64,000 bases of DNA, from contig CAWJFE010000001.1 of assembly GCA_963842125.1 (NCBI GenBank), forward strand, positions 992,001 through 1,056,000. The letters run 5' to 3'. The position numbers and the translations under genes are program-made. This document shows positions 9,879 through 18,223 of this stretch, piece by piece. This stretch comes from CAWCWK01 sp963842125. Lineage in GTDB: Bacteria > Pseudomonadota > Alphaproteobacteria > Rhizobiales > CAWCWK01. The notes beneath the pieces were generated by a model, which ran no database searches, was not told where the DNA came from, and saw only the letters and a program-made list of their open reading frames with translations. Position 1 is the first letter of the stretch, and every line of letters starts with the position of its first letter.

Positions 9879-10055
9879 CAGCCCGCCGGCGCGAGGCAAC
9901 CAGCCCGCCGGCGCGAGGCAACCAGCCCGCCGGCGCGAGGCAACCAGCCCGCCGGCGCGAGGCAACCAGCCCGCCGGCGCGAGGCAACTAGCCCGCCGGC
10001 GCGAGGCAACTCAGCCCGCCGGCGCGAGGCAACCAGCCCGCCGGCGCGAGGCAAA
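9879..10055. repeat. Eight-copy 22-bp tandem repeat array
   Basis: The unit CAGCCCGCCGGCGCGAGGCAAC occurs eight times head to tail from 9879 to 10055; it is split here as CAGCCCGCCGG plus CGCGAGGCAAC. Copies 1-5 are identical; copy 6 starts with T for C, one extra T precedes copy 7, and copy 8 ends in A. Each unit contains the palindrome CGCCGGCG. A partial tail (GCGAGGCAAA) follows. There are no spacers, so it is not CRISPR. Because 22 is not a multiple of three, any translated product cycles through all frames, arguing against a coding role. It ends 25 bp before the stop codon of the FtsX-type permease gene on the other strand. Confidence 0.95.
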
Positions 10056-10080
10056 AATGCGAGGCAAAAAATGCTAAGTA

Positions 10081-12675
10081 CTAGAGATCGCGCAGCACGC
10101 TTGCGGGCTTGTGGCCTAAGGCACGGCCGGTGCCGACGAGGCCGAGGAGGATGGTGGTGAGGGTCGCGCCCAGCGCGACGCCGATGGCGATGAGGGGCGA
10201 GGGCGCGAAGGCGATGTCGATGACCTGCGTCGTCACCACCCAGGCCGCGAGCATGCCGAGCCCGACGCCGAAGATCGCCGTGATGCCGCCCAGCACCGCG
10301 TATTCGAGGCTGAACGTCGCCAGGAGCCGGGCACGCGTGGCACCGAGCGTCTTGAGGATCGTAGCCTCTCGGATCCGGTGGCGGTGGGCGGCGCTGAGGG
10401 CGCCGGCGAGGACGAGCACGCTGACGAGGAGCGTGACGCCGGACGCGCCGCGGATCGCCCAGGCAAGGCGGCCGACGATGTCGTTGACCGTCTCCAGCGC
10501 CTCCTTGACCCGGACCGCCGTCACGGTGGGGAAGTCCTGGCCGACGCGCCTCAGGAGCGCGCCCTCGCGCGCCGCGTCGCCGCCATCTGGATAGGCCAGC
10601 GTCGCGAGCACGCCGTGGGGGGCGCCGGCGAAGGTGTTGGGCGAGAAGACCATGACGAAGTTGATGCCCAGGCTCTCCCACTCGACCTCGCGCGTGTTGG
10701 CGAGGCGGGCGGTGATCTCGCGGCCGAGCACGTTGACGGTCACCTCGTCGCCGACGGCGAGGCCGACGCCTTGCGCGATCTCGTCGTCGAAGGAGACGAG
10801 AGGCTCGCCCGCATAGTCCGCCGGCCACCAGTCGCCCGACATGATGCGATCGCCGTCGGGAATGGTCTCGGCATAGGTGATGCCCCGATCGCCGCGAATC
10901 GCCCATTCGGTATCGGGCGTGGCCTCGATCTCGCCGCGCGGAACGCCGGCGAGCGAGACGACGCGGCCCCTGAGCTGCGGGCTCGTCTCGAGGACGGCTT
11001 CGGGCGCTTCGCGCTCCATGAGGGCGAGGAAATCGCCGGTCTGGTCGCGCTGCACGTCGAGGAAGAAGAAGGACGGCGCCTCGGCCGGCAGCACGTCGGC
11101 GATCTGGCGGCGCATCGAGGTGTCGATGAGGGCGAGGGCGACGAGGAGCGCGAGGCCGAGCCCCATGGAGAGGACGATGGTGGGGGTAAGCGCGTTGGGC
11201 CGGTGGATGCTCGCCAGCGCCATCCGGCTCGCGACGCCCCTCGGCGCCGGCAGGCGGCGCGCGGCGGCCATGATGCCCCAGGCGAGAAGCCTGAGGAGGC
11301 CGAAGACGATGACGGCGCCGCCGAGATAGCTCAGCGCCAGCATGCGATCGTCGGAGAGGAGGACGGCAAGCCCGCCGAGCGCGGCAGCGGCGATGCCGGC
11401 GAGCGCGAGGTCGCTCCAGGCGAGCGATCCCGCCTCGGCCCGGTTCCGGAAGAGCGCCTGCGCCGGCATGCGCCGTGCCCGGGCCAGCGGCAGGATGGCG
11501 AAGGTGAGGGCGGTGAGCACGCCAAAGGCAGCCGCGAGCGCGAGCGCACCTGGATAGAGCCCGGTCTGGAGGCGGGCGGGGAGGAGATCGCCGAAGGCCG
11601 CGTCGATGAGCGTCGGCAAGGCCGCGCCGACCACGAGCCCGATCGCGATGCCGACGAGCGCCATCAGCAGGATCTGGATGAGATAGGTCGCAAAGACCGT
11701 GCCGGCGGGCGCGCCGAGGCTCTTCAAGGTCGCGACGACCTCGCGCTTGCCGTCCATGTAGGCGCGCACCGCGTTGGCGACGCCGACGCCGCCGACGACG
11801 AGGGATGTGAGCCCGACAAGGACGAGGAACTGGCTGAAGCGCTCGATCTGGGTGGTGAGGCGGGGCGAGGCGTTGTCGCGCGTCTGGATGCGCCAGCCGA
11901 GGTCGGCATAGCGCGTCTCGAGCCGGTCCTTGACGAGGGCGAGATTGGCGCCGGACGCATCGTCGAGGGCAAGTCGCGCCTGGTAGCGGATGAGGCTGCC
12001 GGGCTGCACGAGACCGGTCGCCTCCAACTGGTCGAGCGAGAAGAGGGCGCGCGGCCCGAAGCCGAAGCCGGAGCCGAGCCGGTCGGGCTCGGTGTCGATA
12101 AGGCCGGTGAGCACGAAATCCTGCCGCCCCAGCGAGACGCGGTCGCCGAGGACGAGGCCGAGCCGCGCGGCGAGAAGGGGCTCGACGACGAGGCCGGGCC
12201 TGCCGTTCTCGCCCATGAGCGCGGCATCGAGCCCGCCGCCGCCCTCCAGCGTGAAGGCGCCGAAGAGGGGATAGTTCTCGCCTACGACCTTGACGGAAGC
12301 GACGGCGCTCTCGCCGTCGGGCGTGCGGACCATGCCGGTGAGGGTCGCGAAGCGGGCGACGGTGCCCTCGGCGCCTAGATCGTCGATCGCCGCATCGGGT
12401 AGCTCGCGGTGGATGAGCGAGACGCCGAGATCGCCGCCGAGAATGGCGCGGCCCTCGCGCGCGAGCCCGTCCTGCATCGCGCCCGCCAGCGAGCCGACGC
12501 CCGCGATCGAGGCGACGCCGATGGCGAGGCAGGCGAGGAAGATCGCGAAGCCCGACAATCCGCCCCGCATCTCGCGCAAGGCGAGGCGCAGCGGCACGGG
12601 CAGGCCCGTGAGACGGAGGGAACGGTTGCGTCGGTCGGGTGTCGCGGGCGCGGCGAGATCGGCCGCGACGCTCAT
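10081..12675 (-). CDS. ybbP: FtsX-family ABC transporter permease (YbbP type)
   Basis: An inner-membrane ABC permease of 864 residues with two FtsX-like domains, matching the long YbbP type. The N-terminal membrane segment follows LRLALREMRGGLSGFAIF, where YbbP-type proteins begin. A large periplasmic domain comes next, four central membrane helices follow about residue 270, and the final pair of FtsX helices ends with GTGRALGHKPASVLRDL. The ATG at 12675 overlaps the stop of the ATPase gene by 4 bp, so the two genes form one operon with the ATPase first. YbbA-YbbP systems are mechanotransmission-type transporters whose substrate is unsettled; placement divergent from tesA repeats the order known from E. 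coli. The 22-bp array lies just past the stop codon. Confidence 0.92.
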   Translation of the reverse strand: MSVAADLAAPATPDRRNRSLRLTGLPVPLRLALREMRGGLSGFAIFLACLAIGVASIAGVGSLAGAMQDGLAREGRAILGGDLGVSLIHRELPDAAIDDLGAEGTVARFATLTGMVRTPDGESAVASVKVVGENYPLFGAFTLEGGGGLDAALMGENGRPGLVVEPLLAARLGLVLGDRVSLGRQDFVLTGLIDTEPDRLGSGFGFGPRALFSLDQLEATGLVQPGSLIRYQARLALDDASGANLALVKDRLETRYADLGWRIQTRDNASPRLTTQIERFSQFLVLVGLTSLVVGGVGVANAVRAYMDGKREVVATLKSLGAPAGTVFATYLIQILLMALVGIAIGLVVGAALPTLIDAAFGDLLPARLQTGLYPGALALAAAFGVLTALTFAILPLARARRMPAQALFRNRAEAGSLAWSDLALAGIAAAALGGLAVLLSDDRMLALSYLGGAVIVFGLLRLLAWGIMAAARRLPAPRGVASRMALASIHRPNALTPTIVLSMGLGLALLVALALIDTSMRRQIADVLPAEAPSFFFLDVQRDQTGDFLALMEREAPEAVLETSPQLRGRVVSLAGVPRGEIEATPDTEWAIRGDRGITYAETIPDGDRIMSGDWWPADYAGEPLVSFDDEIAQGVGLAVGDEVTVNVLGREITARLANTREVEWESLGINFVMVFSPNTFAGAPHGVLATLAYPDGGDAAREGALLRRVGQDFPTVTAVRVKEALETVNDIVGRLAWAIRGASGVTLLVSVLVLAGALSAAHRHRIREATILKTLGATRARLLATFSLEYAVLGGITAIFGVGLGMLAAWVVTTQVIDIAFAPSPLIAIGVALGATLTTILLGLVGTGRALGHKPASVLRDL

Positions 12676-13433
12676 TCCGCCGCCTCCAGCGCCGTCGTAT
12701 CGGGCGTCGTGTCGCCAAGTGCCGCGTGAAGAGGCGCATGGCGGCGCGACGGTCGGTCCTCCTCGATGCGCCCGGAGCGCAGACGGACGACGCGGTCGCA
12801 AGCCTCGGCGAGCTCGGTATCGTGGGTGACGAGGACGGCCGTCGTGCCCCGCTCGGCCGCCAGCCGGAACATGAGCGAGACGATCTGCGCGCCCGTCGCC
12901 TCGTCGAGATTGCCCGTCGGCTCGTCGGCGAGGAGGATGCGCGGCGCAGGGGCAAGGGCGCGGGCAAGCGCGACACGCTGCTGCTCGCCGCCCGACAATT
13001 CGGTCGGATAGTGGCCGGTGCGATCGCCGAGCCCCACGTCGCCGAGCGCGGTCGCGGCCTTCTCGAAGGCCTGGCCGTCGCCGGCCAGTTCGAGCGGCAC
13101 GGCGACGTTCTCGAGCGCCGTCATGTTGGGGATGAGATGGAAGGACTGGAAGACGATGCCGACATGGCGGCCGCGAAAGCGGGCCAGCGCGTCCTCGCCC
13201 ATGGCGGTCACGTCCTCGCCGGCGATTTCAGCCCGCCCGGCATCGACCCGCTCCAGCCCGCCCATCACCATGAGCAGCGTCGACTTGCCCGAGCCCGACG
13301 GCCCGACAAGGCCGACCGACTGGCCCTTGGGCACGTCGAGCGAGATGTCCTTGAGGATGTGCACCCGGCTCGCGCCCTGGCCAAGGCTGAGGTCGATGCC
13401 GGTGAGGGCGATATCGGGTGCGGGGTCGGTCAA
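12672..13433 (-). CDS. ybbA: ABC transporter ATP-binding protein (YbbA/LolD type)
   Basis: ATPase subunit for the adjacent FtsX-type permease. Walker A is GPSGSGKSTLL, the Q-loop is FQSFHLIPN, the signature is LSGGEQQRVALARAL, Walker B is ILLADEPTGNLD and the H-loop is VTHD. Length to the proposed start is about 253 residues, near the family norm of 230. The start is uncertain: the frame is open from an ATG at 13643, but those 70 extra residues are low in complexity and outside the family; the TTG at 13433 (LTDPAPD) is proposed because it directly precedes the conserved IALTGIDLSL strand. The stop overlaps the permease start. The C-terminus has a short tail after the H-loop region. Confidence 0.9.
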   Translation of the reverse strand: MTDPAPDIALTGIDLSLGQGASRVHILKDISLDVPKGQSVGLVGPSGSGKSTLLMVMGGLERVDAGRAEIAGEDVTAMGEDALARFRGRHVGIVFQSFHLIPNMTALENVAVPLELAGDGQAFEKAATALGDVGLGDRTGHYPTELSGGEQQRVALARALAPAPRILLADEPTGNLDEATGAQIVSLMFRLAAERGTTAVLVTHDTELAEACDRVVRLRSGRIEEDRPSRRHAPLHAALGDTTPDTTALEAAE

Positions 13434-13936
13434 GGCGGGCGATCCTGTGGCGGGCAAGGGTTCTATAGGGCGGAAGGGCTTTGCGAGGAGGCGGGCGGAT
13501 GGGGCGGGACGGTGTAGAACGGTCGGTGGCAGGGCTAGGGGCAGGGCTGGCGTGCAGCCTCTCCCCTCGCCATATGGTGAGCGAACGCGGTCGGTCCAGC
13601 CGACGGGTCCCGCGCGACACGGCAAAATGGTGATGGAAACCATCGATGGTATCGATAGTCGTCAGGCTGGCATCCTTCGGAACGCCGATTGAACCGACGT
13701 CTGGCACCCGTTCCGCCGGCTTTGGGATTCGGCCCGGCGGTGGACGCGTGCGACATTTGGCTGCGCAAGCCGCAACGGTGCGCCGATGCGGTGCGCCGAT
13801 GCGGTGCGCCGATGCCTGGCGTGCCCGAATGGCCGATGTTCTGACAGTCGCCGCCGCGCCCGATCCGTTCTCTCGATCACGACACCCTCTGCGAGGTTTT
13901 CCGTTGGCTCCACACTCTGATCCGTTCCGCCAACCG
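13434..13936. other. Divergent intergenic region between ybbA and tesA, with a 13-bp triplication
   Basis: About 500 bp separates the divergent starts of ybbA and tesA and should hold both promoters, though none is sharp enough to place. It contains three perfect tandem copies of GGTGCGCCGATGC at 13777-13815. Frames open on both strands give low-complexity peptides. Longer starts of either gene would shrink this region. Confidence 0.55.
13777..13815. repeat. 13-bp tandem triplication
   Basis: GGTGCGCCGATGC is repeated three times without mismatch at 13777-13789, 13790-13802 and 13803-13815. It lies about 120 bp upstream of the tesA start, so a copy-number change would alter promoter spacing but no protein. 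Confidence 0.9.
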
Positions 13937-14647
13937 ATGCCGCCCGCGCCGCGCTCGTCGGTCGGGCGTCTCTTCGGTCATATCCTCGGCCGGTCTATCG
14001 CCCGCCTGCCCGGCGCCGTGCTGACCCTGACGGCGCTCCTTGCGGCATCGCTCGTCGCGCCCGCCGCCGCCGCGCCCGTCCGCATCCTCGCCATCGGCGA
14101 CAGCCTGACGGCCGGCTACGGGCTCGCCGATCCGGCGGACGGGTTCGTGGAGAGCCTGGAGACGGCGCTGGAGGCGGCGGGTCACGATGTCGAGGTCGTC
14201 GACGCGGGCGTCTCGGGCGATACGACGACGGGCGGCGCGGCGCGGCTCGACTGGGCGCTCGGCGGCGGCGACGATATCGACGGCGCGATCATCGAGCTCG
14301 GCGCCAATGACGGGCTGCGCGGCGTCGATCCCGATGCGTCCCGCGCGGCGCTCTCGCGGATGATCGAGGGGCTGCAGGCGCGGGGCGTCCCCGTTCTCCT
14401 CACCGGCATGCTCGCCCCGCCCAACATGGGCGACGACTACGGCGCGCGCTTTAACGCGATCTTTCCCGAACTGGCCGAGACTTACGGCACGCTCTTCTAT
14501 CCGTTCTTCCTCGAGGGCGTCGCCGCGCTGCCCGAACTCAACCAGGCCGACGGCATCCATCCCAACCCCGAAGGGGTCGACGTGATCGTGTCCAACATCC
14601 TGCCGAGCGTCGAGGCGCTCCTCGCCCGCATCGCGGAGCGGGGCTGA
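13937..14647 (+). CDS. tesA: Periplasmic arylesterase / lysophospholipase (GDSL, TesA type)
   Basis: A secreted SGNH hydrolase of 236 residues that cleaves thioesters, aryl esters or lysophospholipids. A signal peptide with a long hydrophobic run (VLTLTALLAASLVAPAAAA) predicts cleavage near residue 46. Block I is ILAIGDSLTAGYGL with Ser56 as nucleophile, block III is IIELGANDGLRG, and the Asp/His pair lies in QADGIHPNPEG. Although the frame opens at 13646, the ATG at 13937 places the signal peptide near the N-terminus. The gene is divergent from ybbA-ybbP, the same arrangement as in E. coli, which supports the assignment. yciB starts 2 bp after the stop. Confidence 0.92.
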   Translation: MPPAPRSSVGRLFGHILGRSIARLPGAVLTLTALLAASLVAPAAAAPVRILAIGDSLTAGYGLADPADGFVESLETALEAAGHDVEVVDAGVSGDTTTGGAARLDWALGGGDDIDGAIIELGANDGLRGVDPDASRAALSRMIEGLQARGVPVLLTGMLAPPNMGDDYGARFNAIFPELAETYGTLFYPFFLEGVAALPELNQADGIHPNPEGVDVIVSNILPSVEALLARIAERG

Positions 14648-14648
14648 C

Positions 14649-15305
14649 ATGGCGCTGGACGAGACCCGCGGGCCCGATACGCCCAGCGTCGATACACCCA
14701 GCTCGGATACGCCAGGTTCCGACACACCCAAGATCAATCCGCTCCTCAAGCTCGTCTTCGAGATGGGCCCGCTCGGCGTCTTCTTCGTCGCCAATGCGAC
14801 GGCGGACGATCTCTTCGTCGCGACGGCGGCCTTCATGGTCGCGTCCACCATCTCGCTGGGCGTGCTCTGGGCGCTCACGCGGCGGCTGGCGATCATGCCG
14901 CTCGTCACGGGCGTCATCGTGCTGGTCTTCGGCGGTCTCACGCTCTGGCTCCAGGACGAGACGTTCATCAAGATGAAGCCGACCATCGTGAACGGCCTCT
15001 TCGCCGCCGCGCTGGGCATCGGCCTCTTGCTTCGCAAACCCCTGCTGCAGGTCGTGCTCGAGGGCGCCTTCGACCTCACCGATCTCGGCTGGCGCCGGGT
15101 GACGCTGGCGTGGACCCTCTTCTTCGTCTCCATGGCGGTGCTCAACGAGGTGCTGTGGCGCAACATGAGCACGGACGCCTGGGTGACGTTCAAGACCTTC
15201 GGCTCGCCCGCCATCACCTTCGTTTTCGCCATCGGCCTCACCCCGCTCCTCACCCGCCACGCGCCGGAGACCGGGGTGGAGGGAGAGGAGGCGGAGAACT
15301 CGTAG
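14649..15305 (+). CDS. yciB: Inner membrane septation protein A (YciB)
   Basis: A small multi-spanning inner-membrane protein of 218 residues of the YciB/IspA family, linked in other bacteria to septation and envelope integrity. Family motifs include LLKLVFEMGPLGVFF, KMKPTIVNGLFA and the C-terminal NEVLWRNMSTDAWVTFKTFG. Five membrane helices are visible. The start codon lies 2 bp after the tesA stop, so co-transcription is likely; there is little room for a ribosome binding site, which must lie within tesA. The N-terminal 27 residues are not part of the family core and consist largely of a repeated DTPxS pentapeptide. Confidence 0.92.
   Translation: MALDETRGPDTPSVDTPSSDTPGSDTPKINPLLKLVFEMGPLGVFFVANATADDLFVATAAFMVASTISLGVLWALTRRLAIMPLVTGVIVLVFGGLTLWLQDETFIKMKPTIVNGLFAAALGIGLLLRKPLLQVVLEGAFDLTDLGWRRVTLAWTLFFVSMAVLNEVLWRNMSTDAWVTFKTFGSPAITFVFAIGLTPLLTRHAPETGVEGEEAENS
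14676..14729 (+). repeat. 15-bp tandem repeat in the yciB N-terminus
   Basis: Four head-to-tail units of about 15 bp, beginning GATACGCCCAGCGTC, encode DTPSV-DTPSS-DTPGS-DTP. The period keeps the reading frame. The repeat lies in the cytosolic N-terminal tail before the first membrane helix and looks like a recent in-frame slippage expansion. Confidence 0.85.
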
Positions 15306-15309
15306 ACAT

Positions 15310-15347
15310 TGGCGGCCGCCCGGCCGGGGGGATGTAGGCGACCGCCA
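15310..15347. terminator. Stem-loop between convergent yciB and the EF-hand gene
   Basis: TGGCGGCCGCC (15310-15320) pairs with GGCGACCGCCA (15337-15347) with one mismatch and a 16-nt loop. It occupies the 57-bp gap between two convergent stop codons, the expected place for a bidirectional terminator. No strong T-run follows. Confidence 0.5.
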
Positions 15348-15362
15348 TCCGGCGCGTCCCGG

Positions 15363-15920
15363 TTAACGGGGCTGTTCGGGACGCTCCGATCCACCGCGGC
15401 GCTCGGGCCCGCGCTCGTCGCCGCCGCGATCATGACCGTGCCCCCGCCGTCCGCCATCCCGGCCGCGCCGGCCCCGGTCGGACTGATCGAGCTTGCCGTC
15501 GTCGTTCCGGTCCATACGCTCGACGATGCCGTCGAAGCGCTCTTCGAGCTCGGCCGCCGTGATGCTCGCGTCGCCGTTGGGGTCGAGGCGCTGGAAGGCG
15601 CGCACGCGGCGGGTCTCGGTCATGTCCTCCCAGACGGTTCCGAATTCGGCGAGGGACAGCGCGCCGTCACCATCGGCATCCGCCGAGGCGACGCGGGCGG
15701 CGATGCCGGCATCGATCTCGGCCTGGGTGAGCGCACGGTCGCCATCAGTGTCGAAGCTCCGAAGGATCTCCATACCACCGTGCCTGCCGCCATCATGTCC
15801 ACCAAGGCCTCGGCCCTGTGCGAAGGCGCTGCCGCCGATTGCGAGTAGGCCGACGGTGGTCGCGACGACGGCGGCGGAGGTAAGAGCCAGGAGGCGGCGG
15901 TTTCGAATACTGCGTGTCAT
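15363..15920 (-). CDS. Secreted EF-hand calcium-binding protein
   Basis: A 185-residue exported protein with a signal peptide (ALTSAAVVATTVGLLAIGGSAFA, shown in part by its hydrophobic core) and four EF-hand loops: DTDGDRALTQAE, DADGDGALSLAE, DPNGDASITAAE and DRNDDGKLDQSD. The first three keep the acidic positions needed for calcium; the fourth is a close variant. The C-terminal 35 residues are Gly/Arg/His-rich. Two in-frame ATGs are possible; the second, at 15920, has GGAG nine bases upstream and is chosen. Alphaproteobacteria often encode such periplasmic EF-hand proteins; the role is not known. It is convergent with yciB and divergent from the two-component system. Confidence 0.85.
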   Translation of the reverse strand: MTRSIRNRRLLALTSAAVVATTVGLLAIGGSAFAQGRGLGGHDGGRHGGMEILRSFDTDGDRALTQAEIDAGIAARVASADADGDGALSLAEFGTVWEDMTETRRVRAFQRLDPNGDASITAAELEERFDGIVERMDRNDDGKLDQSDRGRRGRDGGRRGHGHDRGGDERGPERRGGSERPEQPR

Positions 15921-16119
15921 ATCTTCGATCTCCATCGATCAGGGGGCTGTCGATGGACGCAAGATGGCTATGCTCTGTCGCAGTACGATACCGGGTCCGG
16001 CACCATTCGGTCGCGCCGCGTCTCGCCGCGCCTCGCTGATACGGAGCGATACACATCGCCGAGGGATGCGCCGCGTCGCACCGCTTCCTCGCGCTCGCGC
16101 GTGCCGCTAGTCTCGCGCT

Positions 16120-16863
16120 ATGTCCCAGCCCCACATCCTCGTCGTCGACGACACGCGCGACATTCGCGATCTCCTCGCGCGCTACCTCCGCAAGAACGGC
16201 CTGCGCGTCACGACGGCCGAGAACGCGGCGGCCGCGCGCCAGGCGCTCGCCGCCTCGGCGATCGACCTCGCCGTCCTCGACGTCATGATGCCGGGCGAGG
16301 ACGGTCTCTCGCTCACCCGGTCCCTGCGCGAGGAGGGCCGCGTGCCGGTCATCCTCCTCACCGCGATGGGCGAGGAGACGGACCGGATCGTCGGGCTCGA
16401 AGTCGGCGCGGACGACTACGTGACCAAGCCCTTCAATCCGCGCGAACTCCTCGCCCGCATCCGCGCCGTGCTGCGCCGGGCGCAGGCGTTGCCCGCGAGC
16501 CGCGAGCCGGTCGCCGCCCAGACCCTCAACGCCCTGCGCTTCGCGGGCTGGACGGCCGATCTCGACCGGCGCGAGATCATCGGCGAGGACGGTGTCGCGG
16601 TGCCGCTCTCGACGGGCGAATTCCGCATGCTGGCCGCCTTTCTGGAGCGCCCCGGCCTCGTCCTCACCCGCGACCAGTTGCTCGACCTCACCCGCGGGCG
16701 GGCCGCCGTGCCCTTCGATCGCTCGGTCGACAATCAGATCAGCCGCCTGCGCCGCAAGATCGAGCCCGACCCGGCCAATCCGTCGCTCATCACGACGGTC
16801 CGGGGCGACGGCTACCGCTTCACCGCCCGCGTGACCCGCGCCGGCGAGGCGGAGGGGCTGTGA
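16120..16863 (+). CDS. OmpR-family response regulator
   Basis: A 247-residue response regulator. The receiver domain has the acidic pair at VVDDTRD, phospho-acceptor Asp54 in AVLDVMMPGEDG, Thr81 in LLTAMGEE and Lys103 in DYVTKPFNP. The C-terminal half is an OmpR/PhoB winged helix (LSTGEFRMLAAFLERPG and NQISRLRRKIEPDP through TVRGDGYRF). It is translationally coupled to a histidine kinase through a GTGA overlap. The pair resembles OmpR-EnvZ and related systems; no direct target is visible. The EF-hand gene is divergently placed 200 bp away and may be a target, but this is inference only. Confidence 0.93.
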   Translation: MSQPHILVVDDTRDIRDLLARYLRKNGLRVTTAENAAAARQALAASAIDLAVLDVMMPGEDGLSLTRSLREEGRVPVILLTAMGEETDRIVGLEVGADDYVTKPFNPRELLARIRAVLRRAQALPASREPVAAQTLNALRFAGWTADLDRREIIGEDGVAVPLSTGEFRMLAAFLERPGLVLTRDQLLDLTRGRAAVPFDRSVDNQISRLRRKIEPDPANPSLITTVRGDGYRFTARVTRAGEAEGL

Positions 16864-18221
16864 GCGCTGGCCAGCGGGCGAGCGAGGGGGCGAGCGCGCG
16901 AGCGTGGCTCGGCCGGCTGACGCCGCGCTCGATCGCCGGGCAGATGACGGTGCTCCTCGTCGGGGCCCTCTTCGTCGCGCAGCTCCTGTCCGCCATCCTC
17001 TTCCTTCAGGAGCGACAGGAGAGCTTCAGGAGCACCTTCGCGGATGGGGCGGCCCTGCGCGTCGCCGGGCTCGTACGCCTCGTCGAGGAGGCGCCTCGCG
17101 GCCTCGGTCAGCGTATCGTGCGGGGCACCGGGGCCGGTCCCGGCCTTCGGGTCCGGCTGAGCGATACGCTGCCCGCACCGCCACCCGATGCCCGCACCGC
17201 GCGCGGACAGGCCGAGGTGCTGGCGCGCGCCCTGTCGCGGCCGGCGGAGGACGTTCGGGCCGTTCGGATCGGCCGGCGGGGCGGACCTCGCACGCTTGTC
17301 TTCGCCGTGCGCCTGGAGGGGCCTCGCCCGGGTTGGCTCGTCGCGGAGATCAGACCGCCTAGCCCGCCGCCGATCGGGCGCGCTTTCCTCATCGTCTTCG
17401 CGATGAACGCGCTTGCCATCGGCACCGTCGTCGCCCTCGCCGCCCGCCGTCTCGCCAGGCCGTTGCGGCGCCTTCAGGGGGCGGCCGAGCGCTTCGGGCG
17501 GGGCGAGCCCGTCGGTGCGCTCACCCTGGAGGGTCCCGACGAGGTGCGCCGCGCCGCGGCTGCGTTCAACGAGATGCGGGACCGGTTGGAGCGCCTCATC
17601 CGCGACCGCACGATCATGCTGGCCTCCCTCAGCCACGATCTGCGCACCCCGATCACGAGCCTGCGGCTTCGGGCCGAGTTCGTCGAGGACGAAGAGACGC
17701 GCGAGCGCATCGTCGAGACGCTCGATGAGATGCGCGCCATGACCGAGGAAGCTCTCGCTTTCGCCCGCGACGATGCGGTGCGCGAGGCCCGCCGCCCACT
17801 CGACCTGACGGCGCTGGCCGAAAGCCTCGCCGACGACCTCAGGGCACGCGGCGCCGAGGCGGAGGTGACGGGCACGGCGCGGGTTGTGGCCCCGGTCCGC
17901 GTCAACGCGCTGCGCCGGGCCCTGCGCAACCTCACCGACAACGCGGTCGCCTATGGCACCCGCGTGCGGATCGCCGTCGAGGAGAGGGAGGCCGGCATCA
18001 CCGTCCTCGTCGACGACGATGGGCCGGGCATTCCGATGGAGGACCGCGAGCGCGTCTTCACGCCCTTCGTGCGCCTGGAGACCTCGCGCAGCCGCGAGAC
18101 CGGCGGCACCGGTCTCGGCCTCGCAATCGCCCGCTCGCTCGTCCGCGCACAGGGCGGGGATATCGCTCTCGAAGACGCACCGTCAGGCGGTCTGCGGGTC
18201 CGGGTGACGCTGCCGGTCTGA
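16860..18221 (+). CDS. Sensor histidine kinase partner of the OmpR-type regulator
   Basis: A membrane histidine kinase of 453 residues. One membrane helix lies near residue 25-45 (VLLVGALFVAQLLSAILF), a periplasmic sensor of about 130 residues follows, a second helix is at FLIVFAMNALAIGTVVAL, then HAMP, the HisKA box SLSHDLRTPITSLRLRAEF with His259, and an ATPase domain with NLTDNAVAYG, DDGPGIP and GGTGLGLAIA. The GTG at 16860 overlaps the regulator stop codon and is the natural start. The architecture is that of EnvZ-like kinases. The stop lies 2 bp from the convergent stop of the TauE-like gene, leaving no terminator between them. Confidence 0.92.
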   Translation: MSAGQRASEGASARAWLGRLTPRSIAGQMTVLLVGALFVAQLLSAILFLQERQESFRSTFADGAALRVAGLVRLVEEAPRGLGQRIVRGTGAGPGLRVRLSDTLPAPPPDARTARGQAEVLARALSRPAEDVRAVRIGRRGGPRTLVFAVRLEGPRPGWLVAEIRPPSPPPIGRAFLIVFAMNALAIGTVVALAARRLARPLRRLQGAAERFGRGEPVGALTLEGPDEVRRAAAAFNEMRDRLERLIRDRTIMLASLSHDLRTPITSLRLRAEFVEDEETRERIVETLDEMRAMTEEALAFARDDAVREARRPLDLTALAESLADDLRARGAEAEVTGTARVVAPVRVNALRRALRNLTDNAVAYGTRVRIAVEEREAGITVLVDDDGPGIPMEDRERVFTPFVRLETSRSRETGGTGLGLAIARSLVRAQGGDIALEDAPSGGLRVRVTLPV

Positions 18222-18223
18222 TG

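Noticed and set aside
9879..10055. CRISPR array
   Set aside because: The 22-bp units abut directly with no spacers and no cas genes are present.
9860..12976. A 1038-codon frame on the minus strand running through the 22-bp array
   Set aside because: It is in a different frame from the FtsX-type permease and is Arg/Pro-rich throughout. The permease frame carries all family motifs.
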